A DNA stretch of 64,000 nucleotides, from assembly GCA_031002005.1 (NCBI GenBank), contig CM061921.1, positions 127,626,597 through 127,690,596 of the forward strand, in the 5' to 3' direction. The DNA is from Vandiemenella viatica (taxonomy: Eukaryota; Arthropoda; Insecta; Orthoptera; Morabidae). Positions within the stretch are counted from its first letter, which is position 1, and every line of letters starts with the position of its first letter. Made by a program: the position numbers and the translations under genes. This document shows positions 1 through 11,829 of this stretch, one piece after another. The notes beneath the pieces are model-generated. The model did not search any database. It saw only the letters and a program-made list of their open reading frames with translations, and was not told where the DNA came from.

Positions 1-1502
1 CTATCTTCTGAGCAGTATTACCAGTACAGACATCATTTCTTCATCCCCCCCCCCCCCAAAACAAATTTTTTTTTTTTTCATCTTCCTGCTTCCTACTTTA
101 CCTACAACCAATTCCTTTTCTACTTCTTCACACTTGTCTTTCAGCCATTTCTTTTTTTTTAATTTCCTGTTTATTCCAGTTTTAAATTGTCTGTATTGCA
201 CTTTTCCTGTTTCTTCCTGATAATTTTTGTGCTTTCTCCTCTGATCCATCAGCTTCAAAATATCTTCTGATTTCCATAGTTTTCGGGCAGCTTGTTCCAT
301 AAAGCCTATCGTTTCTTTACTAGCTTTGATTACTTCTCTCTTCAATGAATTGCATTCATCCTCAGCTGAGCTATGAGATGTCTGCTCTTGGGTATTTTTT
401 ACAGTCTAGAACTTGATTCCTGAATGCCTGTTTGACCACGATATAATCTAGCTGATATCTACCTGTATCCCCTAGACGTTCCAGTTGCATATCCTTGGTG
501 CATGGTTCTTAAATACTGTTTAATATTGTTTTCACCACGACAAGTATATCTCTTTCACAAAATTCTAACAATCTGCTATCTCGCTCAGATCTTTCTCCTG
601 GACCAAAACTTCCTACAATGTTACCCTCTTTCCCTTCGAGCACTACCACATTCCATTTACCCATGATTACAAGTTTTTTCTCCACTTTCACATATTGGAT
701 AAGTCTTTAATTTCAGCCTATATTTTCCCTATTTCTTCATAATCTTACTGTGACCTTGGCATAATCACTTGTTCTAACGTGGTTGGGGTGGGCTTAGTTT
801 CTAACCTAATCAAAACAATCTTGTTACTAAACTGTTCATAATAACTAAACCGTTTCCTTTCTCTCTTGTTTATTACAAATGCTATACTCCGCTGACAGTT
901 TTTGTGTTATTTACTCTGAGTTACCCGTATCAGAAATTCTGTGCATCCTTCCACTTAATCTCACTAATTCCATTGAAAGCTACCTTAAGTCGTTCAATCT
1001 CTATTTTGAAGTTTTATAATCTACCTGCCCTATTCAGACTTCTAACATTCCAATCTCCGACTCGTAGAATGTATCTATCCATTCTGATGACTCGTCTCTG
1101 AGCAGTTCCCACCCGGAGATCCAACTGGGGGAATATTTTATCTCCGGAATATTTTAGCCAGGAAGTAGCCATCATACCGTATGCAATTCGAGATGACTAC
1201 TTGGCCTCGGGATACCCTTAGGGTCTTTACGGCAGTGGCTTCCTGTTGACTTTTGCATCCCAATACCGGTAATTATTGCTAATTCTTACGCCTTTATGGG
1301 CCGTTTTCAATCTCAAGACCAAGAGGGTGCCCTGGACAACTACCAGCTCTTCCGCCGTCCTTATGAGGCCGTTAGAAAGAAGTAGGTAACTCCTTATGTC
1401 GGAAATCTTTCAATGGACAGAGCAACGTCTGGGCAAATGGCGTGCACCACGTGAAGGATAGGAAGACAGTTTGTTGGAAGAAGCTAATATAGTCTTTCCC
1501 AA
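1..1502 (-). mobile_element. RTE-type LINE, copy A (5' part, cut by window edge)
   Basis: Minus-strand 5' portion of the RTE family also present at 37403-40310, 40311-43230 and 51187-54993. The 5' leader (about 1500 down to 1100) matches the leader of the 51187 copy. Next come a degraded AP-endonuclease region (about 1100-400), with a recognisable reading between 509 and 691, and the linker before the reverse transcriptase (1-345). The linker has the charged stretch around 'LMDQRRKHKNYQEE' and 'KCEEVEKELV', as in the other copies. The reverse transcriptase would lie beyond the left edge. Frameshifts and C/T homopolymers near 48-80 break the frame. The RTE clade assignment rests on the AP endonuclease plus the C-terminal pattern seen in the more complete copy at 51-55 kb. 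Confidence 0.8.
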
Positions 1503-1699
1503 TCCCTTATACCCCAAATTATTTTCTAGGGATATATTTTACTGTTGGGTTTTGAGATGTATGAGATGGCTGAGTAAGGACTTTGCTGCTTAAGGAATAT
1601 GGACTTGGATTTTGCAATGCTACTGGATTTGAAAGTTGCTTAGGTTGTTTCACATTTTGTTTTGCCATTGTATGTGCTTCATCCTATTTCACTATTTTT

Positions 1700-2175
1700 T
1701 CTGTTTCAAATGCGAAGACGAATTTTATGATCAACTATCTCCCATACCAGTAACTTAATTTTGATTACAGCTGGCGAAAGAATTTGTATTACATTGAACG
1801 GACCTGTCTAGTTTGTAGTTAATTTGCTTTTTTAAAAAAATAATGGTGTGCTTAACACTACAAAATCTCCAACGCTAATTTCTTGTGGCTTAGTAGATTC
1901 ATAGTAGGTGCTGTTTAGCTTGTGACTGAAATGCTTTTTGATTGTTCCAGGGAACATCTGAACATAATTTCATTTACTACTTTTGGTCCTAGCAGCAATA
2001 TGTTAAATCTTTTCCACACGCTGTCTTCTCGATTTACGTAATTGTTCCAGATAAAATCTTAATATCTGTATTTTAGGAAAAATGTTAGAAAGCTTCTCTT
2101 TAAAAGTCTCATAAGTCTCGCTTTGTTTTAAAAGCTTTACCCAACCAATCTGGTCCTCAGTATACTAATATTTCA
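1700..2175 (-). pseudogene. Remnant of retroviral-type integrase C-terminus (LTR retrotransposon)
   Basis: Read on the minus strand, about 1900-1840 gives 'EISVGDFVVLSTPLFF', and after one stop and a short gap about 1800-1720 gives 'GPFNVIQILSPAVIKI'. That pair (a VGD.V.L strand followed by a GPF.V..ILSP strand) is the layout of the small barrel domain at the C-terminus of Gypsy-type integrases. Upstream (1900-2175) more integrase-like reading is present but has stops. No LTR or other pol domain is visible nearby, so this is a fragment. A BEL element or a domesticated integrase is less likely. Confidence 0.45.
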
Positions 2176-2420
2176 CTACTTAACAAGTCAGTGAATGACT
2201 AATATTCTACAAATTTCATTAAAAATGTTTATTTGACTCATCAGCCGTTCCACCAAATGTTATATTACTATACATAAATACATAATTAATTCTGACTCTC
2301 GAATCATAATAAACAGATCAATGTTTAGTCATTTCAAACCTCTTTTTTATTCAAGTCATTTATTGCGTCGCGCAACTGATTTCTTTATTCTTTAGTGTTA
2401 CAGACTTAGTTGATATTCAC

Positions 2421-2606
2421 TCACCTATTAGCCAAATCATCAAGATGCTGACGGGTGTGATAGGATCCCAGTTCTCCGACTTTGGAATGAACGGATCGCC
2501 TCCCACGTGGCATCTCACCGCCGTTGGCTGCACCGGCTGCTTGTTGACTCCACCTGGTTCCTGGGCTCAGACCTATGACCTCCTGGTTCCGGACACCGAT
2601 CCACAA
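2421..2606 (-). other. GC-rich candidate exon ending at a GTGAGT donor
   Basis: A GC-rich island in AT-rich DNA. It is open on the minus strand for 61 codons and ends at 'GCTAATAG' followed directly by GTGAGT, a strong splice donor. The other strand is also open, which is expected for GC-rich DNA. No convincing polypyrimidine acceptor is visible upstream on the minus strand, where the sequence is A-rich. I do not recognise the peptide. It could be an exon of a minus-strand host gene, like the one at 45224, or simply a repeat fragment. Confidence 0.2.
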
Positions 2607-2708
2607 ATTTTTTTCTTTTTTTTGCTACTACCAATTTCGATGATTCCTAACGCCTTCAGCATCGAGTAAATCCCACTTCTGATGAACTACTTGTATAAAT
2701 GAACCCCA

Positions 2709-2722
2709 GTGTGTGTGTGTGT
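2709..2722. repeat. (GT)n microsatellite
   Basis: Seven GT dinucleotides followed by a short GTGGTG variation. Confidence 0.9.
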
Positions 2723-2730
2723 GGTGTGGG

Positions 2731-5700
2731 GCAGATGACACCACAGCTCGATGGCTGGCAGAGTAGTTATTAAATCATCGTCTAATTGGCTTGTTAGAGA
2801 GTAACCTGCCCAGAAGTGACCTCTTCTTCGTTTCTAGATGTTTCTTCCTTCTTCAAGATGACAATATTTTGACTCTGGTATGAAATAAATTTATACAAAG
2901 CAAATTTACCAAACTGCATAGATTATTAGGTTACTGGTAACACCTAAGTATCTTTCGAAGTTTCTGTATCTTTGAATTTTTGGCTGGAATGAACTCTTTC
3001 CTCCTGAGTGTTCGGTTTAATACGAGTAATTATGGCGTTGCCAAATGAGAACAGTTCCTACAAGCTCCTACAAGTTCCGATTTATTTCAAGTCCATCGCT
3101 TTACTTCAGTTCACAGACGTAGAATACAAAACTACAGCTGCGCAAACCGTTAGGACAGTAACCCTAACAGACTGAATTTAGATAACAGTACCGAAAAAAG
3201 TGAAGCATTGGTACTAACTGCGTACTACTCTCGCAACATCTTTCCTAGCGACTGACTGCAAGTTCTATGACGCTCTGGCCTTATGTTTAAAATTAACCAA
3301 CGGAAATATTACAGGAATTATTGGTTCCCTTACACCGGGATTTGAAATGTTTTCCGACCGAATGCCAGGAATAACTGTTCATCACTCATCTTTCAGGCTC
3401 AGTGTTCTCAAATCGCTTTGGCTTCGGCATTCAGTTGCTCCATGAAAAACAGGATTGATTTATTTTTTTGCTACATGTCATATAATTTATGATTTTTACT
3501 TACATTTACCTTACGAGTTCTGTTTCATATGATGAATCTTCTCCTACTATTAACTATGGTTAGTCCATATTCTTTTCTCAATATTGGTTTATGCCACGAA
3601 GTAATTTATTAGTAACGTTACAAGTGTCTGGAACAGGACTATGACATTAGCAAATAGCTTCAAATCGACTGTTTGACGTTGAATACCAAAAAGTACACTT
3701 TCATAGACCCTCCTTCCAATACGAATAAATCTTAACGCTGAGATTGTTCTCTAGTATTACATTTTTTCCTAAGCCCAAACAGGTATTTAGCTACCAATGC
3801 TTTTTCCGTTTTGTTCTTAGCTGTGTAATCTAAGCAATTCTAAACATGTAACTGAATACTTACTGTAAGATCACTTTACATTTTCAATCTTGTGATTTCT
3901 TCGACAGTATGAAAGCACTAGCGCAGTGTTGTTCAGTCCATCCGCAACATATAGTTTACTTTCGGGGCTTCGTTAGCTCTTTCTTCGGACCTTCACAAAG
4001 GATTTCTTCAGCGTTTATATATCATGTTTTTTCCACAAAAATTTGTTTTATATTTCTGTAAGCAGCATCTACTTTATCTGAAACCGTTTCCTACTTTTCT
4101 TCACTTTCGCTTTCCTCTTTTTTTTCTTTTTTTATCTTTTTTTTAAGTAAGCGTTTATGTGCTCACATGTTGAGAGTTTCTTGCATATTTTTCTCCACTC
4201 TGTTTCTAACAGGTTGTGGTGAGGGTGTGCATCAGCTACCGTAAATGTGTAAATTTCGGGGGATGGTGATTAGGTGGGTGCGTCAGTTAATTTGTATAGC
4301 ACTTAAACAGTGATTCAGAAACCATTTCAGATCTCAGCTATTGACAACAAGGAGCAAGCAAAGAAAATAAGTAGTAATGCAAGATACGGATATTGGCAGA
4401 GAACGTAAACTTCGCATTAAGAAAAAATTGTTTACGTTGTTGCTGTAAAGCAAAATTTAAGGTCAAACAAAAATTATTACAAAAGAAGTGTGGCGAAATA
4501 GTGAATGAAACTAATGTAGTTGTGACATACAGGACAACGAAAAAGAATTCTGGCAAATATGAGGAATTTTAAAAATGTATTAAAATACCATTTTTGATTC
4601 AAAAGAAGTTTATATGGAAGGAACATACACAGAAAATATATAATGGAGAACTGTGAGTCCATGGAGCACCAATGTCAAGATCACTTATATGCGTGATTCT
4701 TTTTAAATAGACATTTAAATATTGCTTTGAAAACCCTAAATTCCGTGAAGAAATTGTATTTGATCCGGTTACCATTACTTTGAAGAAATTTTCAAGAAGA
4801 AAAAAATTAAGAAGAATGTAGGAAGAAATTTAAAAGTTAAACACGAGGACAACCGTGCCTGGAATAAAATCGCGGTTTGTATCAGGTATTTAGGACTGCT
4901 ACAACTTTTTAAGTATGATGAGTCAGGTTGGACAGTATTTTCGAAAGAAGTATAGCAAAATAATTTGTAACAGAGTACTTATTGATAAACTATACAAAAT
5001 CAGATTGTTGTAATAGCAGTTATCACGTGGGAAAATACACAGTCAAAACTGGAATTAAGCAAAGTTGCAATGTTTCTCATAAAATCTAATTTTTACTAGA
5101 GGAAGCAATCAAAAGTGAATTAAATACTTTAAAGTGGTGTGAATGCTCAAGGAGAAGCAATTGACACTATGCGATATACTGAATAAATTGTGTATAGGAA
5201 ACCCGAACAAAGGCATGTTCTATCTTCAAAGGTCAGAAGAATAAAGCAAAGCTTTGCATGAGGTGAAGGTCAATTTGAGAGACCATAAAAATTTCTGCTG
5301 AAATTGCGAACCCAATTCAGATGCCTTATCTACTAAATGTACGGTTATTTTAATTGATCCCCGCGAACTGAGTTCTGATAATTTTTTATATTCACTTCAT
5401 ACTATATTACATATTATATCGCAATGAAACCATCAGGTATTTTAAAATTAGTTTTTAACTGAATCGAACCACGTGATTAAGATCAGTCTTTTGAACGTTG
5501 GGTCTCGATTCAATTACTGTTTTAGACGCTTTGTTGGAACATAATCATTCTTTGGTAATTTACGGGGCATCTATTCAAAATTATTTATCCGTTAATAGAC
5601 TGCTTCTTCCGTTAGTAAGACACATACAACTACATCTTTCAGTTATAGTTTCTTAACTTCACAGGACACTTCATCCTAAAATAATATGATTTATTTACAG

Positions 5701-6100
5701 TTGAAGAGCAAGTGAATTCAAGTTAGAGATTAGAACTCGATCTTAGATCATTCGCTGTAGAAAAAGTGTTTCCGACTAATGATTGGTCCAAGTTACTAAT
5801 ATCGTTATTTCCGTTGGTTAGGTGAATTGCCTTGTTTAACATCAACTGGTTTTGCTATAGGAGAACGTTATTTGAAAGTAATATCTGTTCTAACAATTCC
5901 AGAGTTAAATATTTTAGAAATCACTTGAGAAATTTTCGAATATTTGAAAATGGAAATGAATAAAAGATTTTTACTGAATATAGGCTTTAACCAATAACAT
6001 CAGCACACTAACCACAAGACTACGAAACTCGTTCGATATAGTCGTTCGTCCAGTCTGTGATCAGTTTAACTTAGAAGACAAATATCAGTGAACCTGGCTT
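2731..6100. other. No gene or repeat recognised
   Basis: AT-rich sequence with only short chance open frames. I see no splice-flanked exon, no transposon protein motif and no array longer than a few units. A run of 13 G lies just beyond, at about 6366-6378. Confidence 0.5.
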
Positions 6101-6119
6101 CAAGACAAATTATTCAAAA

Positions 6120-6330
6120 TTCTAGCCCTACAAGCCGATATCCGTGAATTCGTACCCGTGGACTTAGAGTTTAACTGCCAGAATTGAATATAGAAAACTG
6201 TTAGTACCTTATGATTAGTCCAGAACAACACCAAGTCTGCATAATATGACAGGAAATCCATCAGTATATCATTCTATTGTAGAACCTGTCTCATAAAGAG
6301 AACCTGTTTCCAACATATTTAGAAAACAGA
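6120..6330 (+). repeat. Interspersed repeat 'R1', copy 1 (5' part)
   Basis: Starts 'CTAGCCCTACAAGCCG..ATCCGTG..TTCGTACCCGTGG' and continues with 'GCCAGAATTGAATATAGAAA' and 'AACACCAAGTC.GCATAATATGA'. The same order of motifs recurs at 6906-7263 and 19871-20235. The family resembles the common insect repeats with a 'CCCGCGACTTCGTACGCGTGG' head and a 'TTTCGCATTTATAATATTAGTA' tail. Its mode of transposition is not evident from the sequence. Confidence 0.7.
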
Positions 6331-6905
6331 AAACAAACGAAGGTGCGGGAATGTGGAAAAAAGGAGGGGGGGGGGGGAGGGTTTAATCAAGGACAGCTTT
6401 ATTTCAGATTGGTCTTTTCATATTCAACATGAACATCCGAGTCTTAAATTTTCTAATACTTCAGCTGCTCATGCTCTGCTAGAGCAACCACTTAGGCCTG
6501 GTTAACGCCCACAAGGCGCTTCAAAAAAGAAGAAAAAATAAACTGGTGCCAGAAACATTTAGGCAGACACAAAGTAGTGGTACAGTGCAGAGCAAATCGA
6601 CATCTATACTTAAATACGTTTTGTCTCTAACAAAATTTACTAACAAATCATACACTAATAGACTGCGTGAGAAGCACAGCTTGAGAAACCAACGTAACAT
6701 TACAGATTAACACTCGCATCCGTCCGTCTGTCACCATTCGATAAGCTATCAAAACATCGTGACTAAAAACTGTTATTCATATCGTGTGTCCTTGCTACAG
6801 ATATGAAGTATTTCCTAGTCAAAGTCCATCAACATCGGTATAGCCATTTAGATGACAAACCTAACAAAAGACAAAGAATTACTTTCTCATATACTATATA
6901 ATGTT

Positions 6906-7263
6906 ACTAGCTGATAACCGCGACATCGTACGCGTGGATAATAATTTCTTTGCCAGAATTGAATATAGAAAGTTGTTGGTAACGAAGGATTGGTCCCAAA
7001 CAACACCGAGTCGGCATAATATGATAGGAAAGCTATAACTATGTCATTCTACCGTCGAACCTGTCTCATGAAGAGAATCAATTTTCAACATATTTCTGCC
7101 ACATTTCGATAAGTTGTCAAAATTCGTGACATCATACTGGAAAAAATGTCGTGTGCCCTTCCTACAGATTTTCTTGTCAAATTCCATCAATATCGATATA
7201 GCCATTTAGTCGTCAAAACGTAACAAAATGACAGAGACTTATTTCCGCATTTATTAGTATTAG
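6906..7263 (+). repeat. Interspersed repeat 'R1', copy 2 (near complete)
   Basis: Runs from 'CTAGCTGATAACCGCGACATCGTACGCGTGG' (broken here as a motif description) to 'CGCATTTATTAGTATTAGTA'. It is about 85% identical by eye to 19871-20235 and is followed directly by the tRNA-derived SINE at 7264. The same two-module order (R1, then the AC-rich start of the SINE) is seen at 20.2 kb, so the pair may form one composite repeat. Confidence 0.7.
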
Positions 7264-7623
7264 TACTGCAGATCACACACACACACACTGACTGCGACCA
7301 ACCCCTGACGGATCATTATAACGTAAAAAAAGTGTACACCTACAGCATTGCACGATTACCTACCATTTGCCTCGCATTGAACCCCTAAATTTGTGATATC
7401 TACCGTTTAACATTCAATACGAATAACCGACGGTCCAGGCGTGACTCTTACGATCAAAAACAATTTTTAAAAATCTTTGCCTTTACGGAGATTTGAACTG
7501 GAGACTACGATCCAAACAGCAGTAACGAAGTGCTTTAACCACTGAGCTACCAGACCTCTATATGCAAAAGACAGTGCAGAGAGCTACACATCCCTATTGC
7601 GTCTGTCTATCACCATTCAGTAA
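7264..7623 (-). mobile_element. tRNA-derived SINE (family 'S3'), interrupted; resumes at 13109
   Basis: Minus-strand SINE with a tRNA-like head at about 7560-7490 (A-box-like TAGCTCAGTGG, B-box-like GTTCAAATC) and an (AC)n block at 7268-7283. Related copies lie at 13330-13610, 13826-14160 and 20236-20545. The downstream flank of this repeat is broken at 7623 by the foldback element and resumes at 13109. The 12-bp string ACCATTCAGTAA occurs at both joints (7612-7623 and 13109-13120), and the uninterrupted equivalent is seen at 20560-20640. Confidence 0.75.
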
Positions 7624-7723
7624 TATATCGTATATTTTCCATCCTTCCGCAGTTGCTTATTACACAATTGGAAATAAAAACACCGTCTATTAGCAACTGG
7701 TCTTATTATGTAAGCTCAGACGC

Positions 7724-7755
7724 GTTTTCGCCCTTGTGGAATGGGGCATCGTCAG
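7724..7755 (-). ncRNA. Hammerhead-ribozyme-like core, left arm (mutated)
   Basis: Inverted counterpart of the core at 13022. CTGACGA is read on the minus strand at 7755-7749 and the stem II halves are preserved, but the GAAA stretch has one extra A. It would be predicted to be weaker or inactive. Confidence 0.35.
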
Positions 7756-8099
7756 TGACTGTGGATATATATACATGTTGGTGTTAACAAAATTAAAATT
7801 ATAATATACATAACTAACTAATAATAAACTACATACTACATACGAACTTATGGTTGAGGCAGTTACATGGTGGTCAGGAATAACTCCATTTGCACTTTTT
7901 TGTGACGTGAACTGTAGTTATCTACATCTACATCTACATTCATACTCTGCAAATCACAACATTGTGGGTGGCAGAGGGTGCTAAGCAACAATTCCTAAAC
8001 CCGCCCATTCCAATCCCGAATAGTGCGAGGAAAGAAGGAATACATATAAGTATCAGTACGGCATCTTTTTTCTCTAATCCTTATACCTCCGGTCATTGC

Positions 8100-10720
8100 G
8101 ACCTAAATAGGTTGGCGGAAGAAGTATTTCATTGCACTCGAATTTAAATTTTTTCGCATATTCTCCAATAAATTCGAACGCAAGCTACGTCGTCTGTCTT
8201 CCAAACTATCCCAGACCAATCTATGTATCAATTCTGTGACGCTTTCATAAGGGCTGTAACAACAAGTCACGAATCTAGCGGCTCTCCCTCTGCACCCTCT
8301 CAACTGAGTCCAATCAGAACCTCTGCGATACGGATCCCCAAACACCACAACAGTAATCCAGATGCGGACGCACTAGTGTTTTATACGCTATCTCCTTTGT
8401 ATGAACATTACAATTCCTCAAAATACGACCTATGAATCATAATTTAGAATTAGCCTTGCCTACGACGGAAGTTATGTGCATGTCCCATTTCATGTTGCTT
8501 TGTACTATCACCCCCAGATACTTCACGGAATCAACCGTGTCAACAGTGTGAATTGTTTATTTTGTACTCGTGAACAAACTGATTCTTCTTGTTACTTATC
8601 CGCATTGCCTTGCACTTTTTGCAATTAAGTGTAAGCTGCCATTTACGGCACCAATCGAAAATATCATCCAAATCACGCCGAATTTCTAAGCAATCGTCGG
8701 AGCACCTTATTTCCCTATAGATAACCGCATCGTCGGCAAACAATCGCAACCAGCATTTGACGTTGTCACCTAGATCATTTATAAATATTAAGAAAAGAAG
8801 TGGACCTATTACACTTCCTTGAGGAACGCCCGAAGTAACATTTATCTTAGAAGAGGCTTCCCCGTCAACAACGACATATTGTGATCGACCAGTTAGAATA
8901 TCACGTATCCACTCGCAAATCTGAGCCGAGATACCGTAAGCTCGAATCTTCGCTAAAAGTCGGTTGTGTGACACAAAATCAAAAGCTTTCTGAAAATCAA
9001 AAAAACTGCATTCAACTTGCGAACCTGTATCGATAACTTTCATTATGTCGTGGGAAAATAGGGCCAATTGTGTTTCACACGATCTCTTCTTCCGAAATCC
9101 GTGTTGTTACATGGTTGTAAGTAACTCGTTCTCATCTAGAAACTTCATTATGTTCGAGCATATGACATGTTCCAGAATTCTGCTGCAGACCGATGATAGA
9201 GAAATGGGTCGATAATTCCTGGGATCACTCCGATGCTCTCTTTTAAAAACGGGAAATTACCTGGGCTATTTTCCAGCTAGAGGGTACTTTTCTCTCTTCT
9301 AGTGATTACGGAGTATATCTGACAGAAATGGTTTCAATATCCTCCGCGTATTCAGAAAATACTCTTACCGGTATACCATCGGGACCCGGCGCTTTACCCC
9401 ACGTCAGGAGTTTTAATTGCTTTACAATTGCTACGCTATCAATTTCTATCGGATTCATCTCTAATTCCACACGATGTGGCAAGAGTGGTGATGTTTTCCA
9501 TGTTTTCTTGCGTGAATGAATTTTTGAATTCGGTGTTAAATACGGTAGCCTTGTCGCGGCTATCGTCAACCTCCCGTCCGTCTTTTATTAGAACTGGCTT
9601 ATTGTTCCACTACAACTAACTTTTTTATATACGACCAAAATTTCTTAGGGTTTTCAGTGAGGCTCTTAGAGAGAGAATTTTCACGAAAGTTATTAAATGC
9701 CTCACGCATCGCATTCTTAACACGTCCCCTTATCTCCTCTAACTTATCTAAATCAGTCCGATGCATCGTCCTTTTTGATCGTGCATTTATCTTCCTTTGC
9801 TTCTTGAGTAACCTTTTAACCTCCCGTGTGTACCATGGGGGATCGTTCTCTTCCCTGATTGTCCGTTTCGGTATATACAAGTTCATACCTTCCCCGAGTA
9901 TATATAGGAATCGATGCCACCTCTCTTCAACGGTGCCTCCTGCTACTAAGAAGGTATGGTAATTATGCCTCAAATAGGCTCTAAAACAATCTTTTGAAGC
10001 CTTTTCGAATCTTTAAACGATCCTCTCTTTCCTCTTTCCGCGCGTGGTTGTTAGTTTTACTGTAGCAATTACAGCTTTGTGATCACTTATTCCTGCGGTG
10101 GTAGAAATATCCGTGAATAGTTCGGGCCTATTTGTAGCAACTATATCTAAAATATTTTCGTTGCCGTTGTGGCATCGGGTTGTATCAGTTACGAGCTGTT
10201 CAAGATGGTGACCTGAGAAGAGGTCTAGAATGATTTCGCAAGCTGCTTTATCCCTGCCCCCAGTAACGTGACGTAATTAGTCCAGTCGGTATCTGGCAAG
10301 TTAAAGTCACCTCCTAGCATTCTATTATGGTCCGGAAATTGCCGTGCTATATTATTTACTTTATATCTCAAGGCCTCTGCAATATTTACGCTTGCATCGT
10401 GTGGACGATAGAACGAGCCTATCACAAGTTTTGTCCTAGCTACGTTGAGCTTGACCCATATGATTTCGCAGACAGTATGGACATCTATTTCGCTACATGG
10501 GAGGTACTTACTAACAGCTATAAATACACCACCTCCTTGGGAATGCAACCTATCCTTACGGAAAATGTTCATGTTACTATTAAAATTTCGGCGGAGCTTA
10601 TATCCGGTTTTAACCAACTTTCTGTGCCTATTACGATATCAGCATCTGTACTACGAATAACGTTTTTGAGTTCGGGCTGTTTATTACAAACACTTCTGCA
10701 GTTAACTACTAGAACTTTTA
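8100..10720 (-). pseudogene. CR1-type LINE ORF2: AP endonuclease + reverse transcriptase
   Basis: The endonuclease starts at about 10718 ('LKVLVVNCRSVCNK') and includes 'GSFYRP' and 'GGDFNLPDTDW' (about 10410-10280), the usual EEP-fold motifs. A linker follows (9973-9600, 'DPPWYTREVKRLLKKQRK'). The reverse transcriptase runs from 'GKAPGPDGIP' (about 9400) through 'FDFQKAFDFVSHNRLL' to 'GVPQGSVIGPLLF' and the catalytic 'LRLFADDAVIY' (about 8740). The C-terminal tail at 8348-8103 has 'RRGSDWTQLRGCRGRAARFV' and 'YSPYESVTELI'. Catalytic FADD is intact, but at least four frameshifts or stops split the frame (near 10220, 9590, 9290 and 8450). Confidence 0.8.
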
Positions 10721-11771
10721 ATGTTCGAGATTCTTTTAAGCTACCCCTAACACGCAGTGCTGAATTTATCTTGGCCGTCCGCAACTGAATTTCCTCCTCA
10801 GGGTCATCCTCCCTCAGCCTAAAAAAAAACCCCAATGCACTCCACACGGCCCCTGCCACCCGTGTAGCCGATTCCCACGTGTAGTGCACCCCTGATCTAT
10901 CCAAGGGATTCCTACAAGACTCAACTCCAGGGCGAAGATCAAGGAATCTGCAGCCATCACTATCACAGAAGCGCCGTAATCTTTGGTTCAGCCCCTCAAC
11001 ACGGCTCTGAACCAGAGGTCCACAGTCAGTCCTATCGACAATGCTGCAGATGGATAGCTCAGCAGAAATCTTGCGGCCAATGGCCACAGAGTTCACCCTT
11101 TCTGCAAGTCGCCCAAAGGACGAGAGGATAACCTTCGTCCCTAGGCGGCAAGCATCATTGGTCCCGACATGAGCCACAATCCGCAGCTGGCTGCACCCCG
11201 TCCGTTCAGTGGCATCCGGGATGGCCTGTTCCACATCTCGGATCATACCCCCCGGAATACACAATGAATGGATACCGGAATTCATCCCCGACCTCTTCGC
11301 CATTTCCCTAAGGGGTTTCGTTGGAGCTACCTACCACTAAAACCCCCTTCGACAGTTGTCCAGACTTAGCGGGCTGTGGGGCTGCCAACTCACAGGCCGA
11401 CGATTGCAGGACTGAATCAGATCCAGACAATGCGTCAAACCGATTGGACAGAGGTACAAGCTCGCCTTCTTGGGAATCAGGCTACACGACTGCCCCCGCA
11501 TGCGCCGTCGACGTCCAGACACCACACGCCAGCCACCACTAGGCGACGGCCGCATAGATTCCGACATCTCGGCCTGGACTGCAGGTACGATGACTGGTAT
11601 GGGAGAACCTGCGACCCGATCAGCGTCTACAGGGTAACCAATACCGCATCTACTGCACTCACTTGCGGCAGCTTCCAGCTGTGTAACTCTTGTTACCAAA
11701 GCTGCAAGCTGGGTGCGCAGGTCAGTCACCTCAGCCTGCGTCTGCACACAACAACCACAGTCCCTACACAT
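10720..11771 (-). pseudogene. CR1-type LINE ORF1: coiled coil + SGNH esterase
   Basis: The first part (11771-11337) has a cysteine pair start and a heptad-rich stretch ('VTDLRTQLAALVTRVTQLEA'), consistent with a coiled coil. After a frameshift, 11303-10720 contains an esterase-like domain with 'LRIVAHVGTND' (block III-like G-x-N-D) near residue 45 and 'GVHYT' near residue 138, where SGNH enzymes carry the D-x-x-H box (here D is displaced and the box is 'DRSGVH'). ORF1 proteins of this group bind element RNA in the cytoplasmic RNP. The frame runs on into the endonuclease, so the ORF1/ORF2 boundary near 10720 is approximate. Confidence 0.65.
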
Positions 11772-11829
11772 ACTACCTTACAGAAAGAAAAACTAAGGAG
11801 TACACGAGAAAAACGGACTCACTATGCGT

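Noticed and set aside
7490..7560. Functional tRNA gene
   Set aside because: A and B boxes are present but the stems do not close; the same sequence recurs as a SINE head.
10327..10788. 153-codon plus-strand frame
   Set aside because: Antisense shadow of the CR1-type endonuclease and ORF1.
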